From Streptomyces sp. NBC_01707 (GTDB lineage Bacteria; Actinomycetota; Actinomycetes; Streptomycetales; Streptomycetaceae): a stretch of DNA of 64,000 bases. Location of the stretch: positions 3,596,001 through 3,660,000 of the forward strand of contig NZ_CP109190.1 in NCBI RefSeq assembly GCF_041438805.1. The letters run 5' to 3'. This document shows positions 58,321-64,000 of this stretch, in pieces. Under the pieces are notes generated by a model. That model saw nothing but the letters and a program-made list of their open reading frames with translations. It had not been told where the DNA came from and searched no databases. A program made the position numbers and the translations under genes. How positions within the stretch are numbered: the first letter of the stretch is position 1; every line of letters begins with the position of its first letter.

Positions 58321-60237
58321 ATGCCCGAAAACCATGTAGAGCCCAAGCACCGGTCCGCCGCCCACTCCCTGCTGCGGCTGTGGCCTTACGTGAAGCCTGT
58401 ACGGATCCGCCTGTTCGGCGCGGCTGCCGTGGCGGTCGTCGCCTCGTGCCTCGGCCTGGTGATACCTCTCGTACTGAAGTGGATCGTGGACGGCCCGGTC
58501 GCGCACCACGATCCGGGCGGGGTCTGGCTCGGCGCGCTCTACCTGCTGTTGCTGGGCATCGTCGAGGCGCTGCTCTTCGGGCTGCGGCGATGGTTGGTGG
58601 CACGCCCGCTGGCGGGCGTCGAGGCGTCGATGCGGGCCGACCTGTACCGGCATCTGCAGCGGCTGCCGGTGGCCTTCCACGACCGTTGGCCATCGGGTCA
58701 GCTGCTGTCGCGCGGCACCACGGATCTGATGCTGCTGCGCATGTTCCTGGCCTTTCCGCTGACGTTCCTGCTGGTCAACGCCACCACGATCGTGGCCGGT
58801 TTCATCATTCTGCTGGTGCAGCAGTGGACACTGGGATTGGTGCTGCTGGCTCCGGTGGTGCCGCTGATGATCCTCTGCTCGGTCTTCGAGACGAAGTACG
58901 CGGTGGTGGCGCGCAAGGCCCAGGACCAGGTCGGCGATCTGACGACGGTGGTCGAGGAGAGCGTGCTCGGCATCCGCATCATCAAGGGTTTCGGCCGGCA
59001 CCGCAGCCAGGCCCTGGCCTTCCGCGGCCTCTCGCAGCGGCTGCGCGGCACGGAGCTCGACAAGGCACGGCTGCTGGCCGGCATCTGGGCGTTCATCACC
59101 ACCATCCCCGAGCTGGCGATCGGGGCGGCGCTGGTGCTCGGCACGATCCAGGTCGCGGACGGCGGACTGTCGGCGGGCACGCTCGTCGCGTTCCTGTCGA
59201 CGGCGCTGGCGCTGCGGTGGCCGGTCGAGTCGATCGGCTTCCTGCTGGCGATGAGCCAGGAGTCGGCCACGGCGACCGAGCGGTTCTTCGAGGTGATGGA
59301 CGTGGCGGAGGAGCGTGAGACGGTCGGGGAGCCGAACGAGGAGCCGTCCGCGAAGTCGTTCCCGGAGTCTGCCGTGGACTCCTCCGCGGACGGCGGGATG
59401 GTCTTCGAAGGCGTCGAGTTCCGCTACCCGGACGCAGCGGCCGGGTCCGTACCCGTACTCACCCGGATCGATCTACGGATCCGCCCCGGCGAGACGATGG
59501 CCCTGGTCGGGGCCACCGGATCCGGGAAGACGACGCTCACCGCGCTCGTACCGCGACTTCACGACGTCACCGCCGGGCGGATCACGCTGGACGGTACCGA
59601 CATCACCACCCTGCCGCGCGAACGGCTGCGTGAGCTGGTGTCCGTGGCGTTCGAGGAGCCGACACTCTTCTCTGCGAGCGTCGGCGACAACGTTCTCATG
59701 GGCGCCGAGGGTGCCGGCGAGGAGGAGCTGCGGCGGGCGCTGTCGATCGCGCAGGCCGACTTCGTCTACGACCTGCCGCACGGCCTCGACACCCAGGTCG
59801 GCGAGCAGGGTCTCAGCCTCTCCGGAGGTCAGCGGCAGCGCCTGGCACTGGCCCGCGCCGTCGTCGGAAAGCCGCGCTTCCTGGTGCTCGACGACCCGCT
59901 CTCGGCTCTGGATGTGCATACGGAGGCGTTGGTGGAGGGGGCGCTGCGGCGCGTTCTGGAATCGACCACGGCCGTGGTGGTCGCACACCGGCCGTCCACG
60001 GTGATGCTCGCCGACCGGGTGGCGCTCCTGTCGGAGGGCCGGATCAGCGCGGTCGGCACCCACCAGGAACTGCTGCGCAGCAACGCCGAGTACGCCTGGC
60101 TGATGTCCGGCGCCGGAAGCTCGGTGGCCGCTGAACTCACCGACGACACGACCGCCGCGGACGCGAGTACCGCATACATGTCCGACGCCGGCATGCGTGC
60201 CATGGACGTCCCTGCCGAGGAGGGCAGTGCCCGATGA
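58321..60237 (+). CDS. ABC exporter half-transporter A (Walker B altered)
   Basis: 638-residue fused membrane and ATPase protein. Six helices span residues about 20-300, then an ATPase: Walker A GATGSGKTTLTALVPR, Q-loop VAFEEPTLFSASVGDN, signature LSLSGGQRQRLALARAV, Walker B FLVLDDPLSALD and H-loop VAHRPSTVM. The catalytic Glu after Walker B is Asp here (LDDP), a typical degenerate site of heterodimeric exporters. It overlaps the next gene by 4 bp (ATGA), whose protein has the canonical site, so the two should form one heterodimeric exporter of unknown cargo. Confidence 0.93.
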   Translation: MPENHVEPKHRSAAHSLLRLWPYVKPVRIRLFGAAAVAVVASCLGLVIPLVLKWIVDGPVAHHDPGGVWLGALYLLLLGIVEALLFGLRRWLVARPLAGVEASMRADLYRHLQRLPVAFHDRWPSGQLLSRGTTDLMLLRMFLAFPLTFLLVNATTIVAGFIILLVQQWTLGLVLLAPVVPLMILCSVFETKYAVVARKAQDQVGDLTTVVEESVLGIRIIKGFGRHRSQALAFRGLSQRLRGTELDKARLLAGIWAFITTIPELAIGAALVLGTIQVADGGLSAGTLVAFLSTALALRWPVESIGFLLAMSQESATATERFFEVMDVAEERETVGEPNEEPSAKSFPESAVDSSADGGMVFEGVEFRYPDAAAGSVPVLTRIDLRIRPGETMALVGATGSGKTTLTALVPRLHDVTAGRITLDGTDITTLPRERLRELVSVAFEEPTLFSASVGDNVLMGAEGAGEEELRRALSIAQADFVYDLPHGLDTQVGEQGLSLSGGQRQRLALARAVVGKPRFLVLDDPLSALDVHTEALVEGALRRVLESTTAVVVAHRPSTVMLADRVALLSEGRISAVGTHQELLRSNAEYAWLMSGAGSSVAAELTDDTTAADASTAYMSDAGMRAMDVPAEEGSAR

Positions 60238-62303
60238 CCGATGCGACGACAGGGTGTCCCACAGGGACGGACGGCGACGACGGGAACCGCCCCGGGCCCG
60301 GCCCGGAATCGACGGCCGCGACGACACACCCGGTTGCGAGCTCCGGCGCGGGCACCACCACGGTGGCGGCCACGACGGCGGCCACCGAGATCAAGGTCCG
60401 CGACCTGAAGGGCACGGGTGCGGGCACAGGTACCGGGCGCGGCGGCCCGCGGACGACGGCTCAGGCCACCGATCCGCAACCCGACTCCGCCGTCGACGCC
60501 GGGGCCGGGACCGGTGACCCCTTCGACCGGGACGACCTGCCCACGCCTCACCGAGCCACCCGCACCCTGCTGGTGTCCCTGCTCGGCCCGCTCAGGAGCC
60601 GGGTGGTGGTGGCCGCGCTGTTCCTGCTGATCCAGCAGGTAGCCGTCCAGGCCGGCCCACTGCTCGTCGCGTACGCCATCGACAGCGGCGTGCCGGCGTT
60701 CCGGGACGACGACTACGGGCCGTTGATCGCCGTGGCCATCGGATACGCACTGTGTTCGGCGGCCGCGGGAAGCATGCAGTACGCGTTCATCCAGGCCTCC
60801 GCCCGGATCAACCAGGACGTGCTGCTCGATCTCCGTGGGCGGATCTTCCGCCATGCGCAGGCGCTCAGTGTGGACTTCCATGAGCGCTACACCTCGGGCC
60901 GGCTGATCTCCCGGTCCACCACGGATGTGGAGTCGCTGCGGGAGCTGCTCAGCGAGGGTCTGCAGGAACTCATCGGCGTGGTGCTCTCCTTCGTGTCCAT
61001 CTCACTGATGCTCCTGTGGCTGGACTTCGATCTCGGTGCCGTCGCCGTCCTCTCCTTCGTACCGCTGTATGCGCTGGTGCGGCTCTACCAGCGGCGGGCC
61101 GGTGTGATCTTCGCTGCGCGGTCCACGGCGATCGCGGCGGTCATCGTGAAGTTCGCGGAGACGATGAACGGAATCCGTCCCGTCCAGGCCTTCCGTCGCG
61201 AGCGCACCAACGACTCCGAGTTCGACGGGCTCAACCAGCGGCACTGCCGGACCAACGGCGACGCGCTGCTGGAGATGGCGCGCTACGTCGTCGGGTCCCG
61301 GCTGGTCGCCAACACGGCGGTCGCCGGGATCGTGCTGTGGGGTGCGTACCGAGTCGCCTCCGGTGCTCTCGCACTCGGCGTGCTCGCGGCGGCCGTGCTC
61401 TATCTGCGACGGCTGTACGACCCGATCGACCGGCTCGGCATGTTCCTCAACTCCTATCAGTCGGCTGCGGCTTCACTGCAGAAGATCGCAGGCCTGCTGG
61501 CCCAGACCCCCACCGTGCCGGAGGCCGCGAACCCGCGGGAGCTGCCCGCCCGCACGGGTGGGCAGCCGGGCCGCGACGTCGTCTTCGACTCGGTGAGCTT
61601 CGCCTACCGAACGGGCGGCGAAGTGCTGCCGCGCTTCGACCTGACGATCCCGGCGGGGCAGACGGTGGCCGTGGTCGGTTCGACGGGCGCCGGGAAGTCG
61701 ACGCTCGCGAAACTGCTGGCCCGGTTCTACGACCCGACCGACGGCCGGGTGCTGTTGGACGGGACCGATCTGCGGGACCTCGCCACACCCGAACTGCGGC
61801 GCGGTGTGGTGATGGTGACCCAGGAAGCGTTCCTGTTCTCCGGGACGGTCGCCGAGAACATCGCCATCGGCCGCCCGGACGCCACGCCCGAGGAGATCGA
61901 GCAGGCGGCGAAGGCGATCGGAGCGCACGACTTCATCAGCAGCCTGCCCGACGGGTACGACACGGACGTACGGAAGAGGGGCGGGCGGATCTCGGCCGGC
62001 CAGCGCCAGTTGGTCGCCTTCGCCCGCGCCCTGCTCGCCGACCCCGCGGTGCTGATTCTCGACGAGGCGACGAGCTCCCTCGACATCCCCGGCGAACGGG
62101 CGGTGCAGCGCGCCATGGACACGGTGCTGCACGGCCGCACGGCGGTGGTGATCGCCCACCGGCTGTCGACCGTGGAGATCGCGGACCGGGTGCTGGTCAT
62201 GGAGCACGGCCGAATCGTGGAGGACGGTTTCCCGTCCGAACTCATCGGCGGGACAGGGCGGTTCGCGGGGCTCCACCGCGCCTGGCGGGAGAGCCTGGCA
62301 TGA
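60234..62303 (+). CDS. ABC exporter half-transporter B (canonical ATPase)
   Basis: 689-residue partner. A low-complexity N-terminus of about 100 residues rich in Thr, Ala and Gly (residues 1-100) is unusual. It is followed by six helices, then Walker A GSTGAGKSTLAKLLAR, Q-loop VTQEAFLFSGTVAEN, signature ISAGQRQLVAFARAL (Gly-Gly changed to Ala-Gly), Walker B VLILDEATSSLD with intact Glu, H-loop VIAHRLSTVEIA. ATG overlaps the previous stop. Forms the active ATPase of the A/B heterodimer; the cargo is unknown. Confidence 0.93.
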   Translation: MTDATTGCPTGTDGDDGNRPGPGPESTAATTHPVASSGAGTTTVAATTAATEIKVRDLKGTGAGTGTGRGGPRTTAQATDPQPDSAVDAGAGTGDPFDRDDLPTPHRATRTLLVSLLGPLRSRVVVAALFLLIQQVAVQAGPLLVAYAIDSGVPAFRDDDYGPLIAVAIGYALCSAAAGSMQYAFIQASARINQDVLLDLRGRIFRHAQALSVDFHERYTSGRLISRSTTDVESLRELLSEGLQELIGVVLSFVSISLMLLWLDFDLGAVAVLSFVPLYALVRLYQRRAGVIFAARSTAIAAVIVKFAETMNGIRPVQAFRRERTNDSEFDGLNQRHCRTNGDALLEMARYVVGSRLVANTAVAGIVLWGAYRVASGALALGVLAAAVLYLRRLYDPIDRLGMFLNSYQSAAASLQKIAGLLAQTPTVPEAANPRELPARTGGQPGRDVVFDSVSFAYRTGGEVLPRFDLTIPAGQTVAVVGSTGAGKSTLAKLLARFYDPTDGRVLLDGTDLRDLATPELRRGVVMVTQEAFLFSGTVAENIAIGRPDATPEEIEQAAKAIGAHDFISSLPDGYDTDVRKRGGRISAGQRQLVAFARALLADPAVLILDEATSSLDIPGERAVQRAMDTVLHGRTAVVIAHRLSTVEIADRVLVMEHGRIVEDGFPSELIGGTGRFAGLHRAWRESLA

Positions 62304-62364
62304 GACCGACCGCGGGTGTTGGTCTCCCCGTCGGCCTCCCCCGGCGGCGGTCTAGGGTGCGTAC

Positions 62365-64000
62365 ATGACTGAGCCCGTGGATCACCCGGTCGGCCCGTAT
62401 GCGGACCGGGAGACCCCGGACCTCCGCGGCCCCGGGCGGTATCTGTGGTGGCTGGTCACCCGTCAATGGCGCCGCGTCGTCGCCGGGGCCCTGCTCGGCA
62501 GCTCCTGGATGATCTGCCTGACCCTGCCGCCGTACCTGCTGTCGCGCGCCATCGACGACGGGCTGCGGGCGGGGGGCCGCTCGGCGCTGGCCGGCTGGGT
62601 CGCGGCGCTGGTGGGTGTCGGGGTGCTCAACGCCTGGCTGGCCATCATGCGGCACCGCACGATGACCAGGGTGCGGCTCGACGGCGCCTTCCGTACGGTG
62701 CGGGTGGTGGTCGCCCACGCGACCAGGCTGGGCGCGGCGCTGCCACGCCGGGCCACGGCCGGCGAGATCGTCACCATCGGGTTCGGTGACGTCGCCAGGA
62801 TCGCCGATACGCTGACCGTCACCGGGCCCGGAGTCGGCGCCGTCCTGTCCTATGCCGTCGTGGCCGCACTTCTGTTGACCGTCTCGCCGCTGCTCGCCGC
62901 GGTGGCGCTGCTGGGCGTGCCGCTGCTGGCGGTGCTGGTCGGCCCGCTGCTGGGCCGGCTTCAGGGAGCCGAGTCGGCGTACCGCGACCGGCAGGGCAGC
63001 CTCGCCGCCCGTTTCGCCGACATCGCCGGCGGTCTGCGTGTCCTCAACGGCATCGGCGGCAAGGACGTCTACGCCGAACGCTACCGGCGCGGTTCGCAGG
63101 AGCTGCAGGCGGAGGGCTATCGGGTCGGGGCGGTGACCAGCTGGATCCAGGCCCTCGGCGTCGGTCTTCCCACCCTGTTCCTCGGTGCTGTGACCTGGCT
63201 GGCGGCCCGGATGGCCGCGCAGGGCGAGCTCACCGTCGGCGAACTTGTCGCGGTGTACGGCTATACGGCGGTTCTCGTCGTGCCTGTCTCCTTCTTCATC
63301 GAGGGCGGCTACGACGTCAGTCGCGGTCTGGTCGCCGCGCGCAGAGTCATCCGCTTCCTGTCCCTGGAACCCGACTCGACGGTCCGGGAGGCATCTGCAC
63401 CACTTCTGAACGGGCCCGATTCGCCCTCCGTCCTCCACGATCCTGAGTCCGGGGTGGAGGTGGTCCCCGGAACGCTGACCGCTCTGGTCGGCGCCCGGCC
63501 GTCGGACTCCGCGACGGTGATCGACCGTCTCGGCGGCTTTGCCGCGTCGGCAGCGACCTGGGGCACCGCACGCCTCGACGAGATCGATCCGGCCCAGGTC
63601 CGCGCGCGGATCCTCGTCGCGGACAACGAGGCCGACCTGTTCGCCGGCACGCTGCGCGATGTCGTCTCCGGCAGCCGGGACCGGGACGACGAGGCGCTCC
63701 GCCGGGCCGTCCACGCTGCCGTGGCCCAGGACATCGTCCGCGGCCTGCCCGACGGCCTCGGCTCCTTCGTCGACGCCCAGGGCCGCAATCTCTCCGGTGG
63801 CCAGCGGCAGCGTGTCCGTCTCGCCCGGGCCCTGCTGGCCGAACCCGAGATTCTCCTGGCGGTCGAGCCGACCTCGGCCGTCGATGCTCACACCGAGGCA
63901 GTCATGGCGTCCCGGCTGCGTACGGCACGGTCCAGCCGCACCACGGTCGTCACCACCACCTCCCCTCTCGTGCTGGACCGGGCCGACACCGTGTACTACC
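62365..64000 (+). CDS. ABC exporter half-transporter C, degenerate ATPase, truncated by window end
   Basis: At least 545 residues; the 3' end is outside the window. The membrane domain is normal (six helices; RQWRRVVAGALLGSSWMIC ... VYGYTAVLVVPVSFFI). The nucleotide domain keeps the signature LSGGQRQRVRLARALL but has lost others: the Walker A region reads ALVGARPSDSATVI with no Gly-Lys-Ser/Thr, and Walker B reads ILLAVEPTSAVD with the Asp gone. It probably cannot hydrolyse ATP and acts as a non-catalytic partner or regulatory half. ATG at 62365. It starts 61 bp after half-transporter B, so it may belong to the same transcript; its expected partner would lie downstream. Confidence 0.88.
   Translation, partial: MTEPVDHPVGPYADRETPDLRGPGRYLWWLVTRQWRRVVAGALLGSSWMICLTLPPYLLSRAIDDGLRAGGRSALAGWVAALVGVGVLNAWLAIMRHRTMTRVRLDGAFRTVRVVVAHATRLGAALPRRATAGEIVTIGFGDVARIADTLTVTGPGVGAVLSYAVVAALLLTVSPLLAAVALLGVPLLAVLVGPLLGRLQGAESAYRDRQGSLAARFADIAGGLRVLNGIGGKDVYAERYRRGSQELQAEGYRVGAVTSWIQALGVGLPTLFLGAVTWLAARMAAQGELTVGELVAVYGYTAVLVVPVSFFIEGGYDVSRGLVAARRVIRFLSLEPDSTVREASAPLLNGPDSPSVLHDPESGVEVVPGTLTALVGARPSDSATVIDRLGGFAASAATWGTARLDEIDPAQVRARILVADNEADLFAGTLRDVVSGSRDRDDEALRRAVHAAVAQDIVRGLPDGLGSFVDAQGRNLSGGQRQRVRLARALLAEPEILLAVEPTSAVDAHTEAVMASRLRTARSSRTTVVTTTSPLVLDRADTVYY

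Overview
This window is chromosomal DNA of a high-GC actinobacterium, almost certainly a Streptomyces. The evidence is strong third-position GC bias, many GTG/TTG starts, GTGA/ATGA stop-start overlaps, Tat-type signal sequences, an in-frame TTA codon, a sesquiterpene synthase, a SpoIIE-type phosphatase and a free-standing HATPase. The gene order gatB-gatA-gatC / GGDEF-EAL protein / ligA ... mnmA / cysteine desulfurase ... gcvT-gcvH-glyA-sdaA matches, from memory, one stretch of the Streptomyces core chromosome. Most of the window is conserved core; the accessory-looking parts are about 31.2-33.8 kb, 41.2-44.1 kb and the intergenic DNA near 47.2-47.5 kb.

Layout. 0-14.6 kb, minus strand: a Tat-exported phospholipase C; an ArsB/SLC13-type permease; the gatCAB amidotransferase genes with a small membrane protein coupled between gatA and gatB; a membrane GGDEF/EAL cyclic-di-GMP enzyme (RmdB-like); ligA with a short methionine-synthase-like protein; an SDR; a LOG-family protein. 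14.7-21.7 kb: DUF427 protein, alpha/beta hydrolase, mnmA, a Tat-exported amidase, a cysteine desulfurase (plausible sulfur donor for MnmA), two small membrane proteins, a TetR regulator and an acyl-CoA thioesterase. 21.7-28.9 kb: a TRIC-type channel and a five-gene peptide ABC importer in the order permease, binding lipoprotein, permease, ATPase, ATPase. 29.4-31.9 kb: two SseB-family proteins and a small P-loop kinase carrying a TTA codon.

32.1-33.8 kb: a frameshifted TnpB-related RuvC nuclease with no partner transposase. It has the three RuvC acidic residues, no zinc ribbon, and hairpins in its 3' end. It abuts a tandem glycine riboswitch (33.84-34.04 kb) that leads into gcvT-gcvH-glyA and then sdaA, a glycine to serine to pyruvate route with a strong hairpin before sdaA.

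38.7-48.3 kb: a PAS-PAS-GAF-PP2C-HATPase phosphatase; a secreted protein made of seven contiguous 37-residue repeats (probable seven-bladed propeller); a class I sesquiterpene synthase with palindromes upstream; an EF-hand protein; a GNAT acetyltransferase; a two-gene envelope operon (divergent polysaccharide-deacetylase-like protein and YVTN-propeller lipoprotein) behind an AT-richer region with a repeated 12-mer; and a free HATPase. 48.4-64 kb: enoyl-CoA hydratase, two paralogous L,D-transpeptidase lipoproteins, glgX, a four-gene ABC-2 transporter/two-component operon, and three consecutive ABC exporter half-transporters. The last runs off the window and has lost its Walker motifs.

The most unusual items are the zinc-ribbon-less TnpB relative with its structured 3' end, the seven-repeat secreted protein, the degenerate ABC half-transporter, and several unexplained intergenic palindromes and repeats. 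No tRNA, rRNA or CRISPR array was seen.
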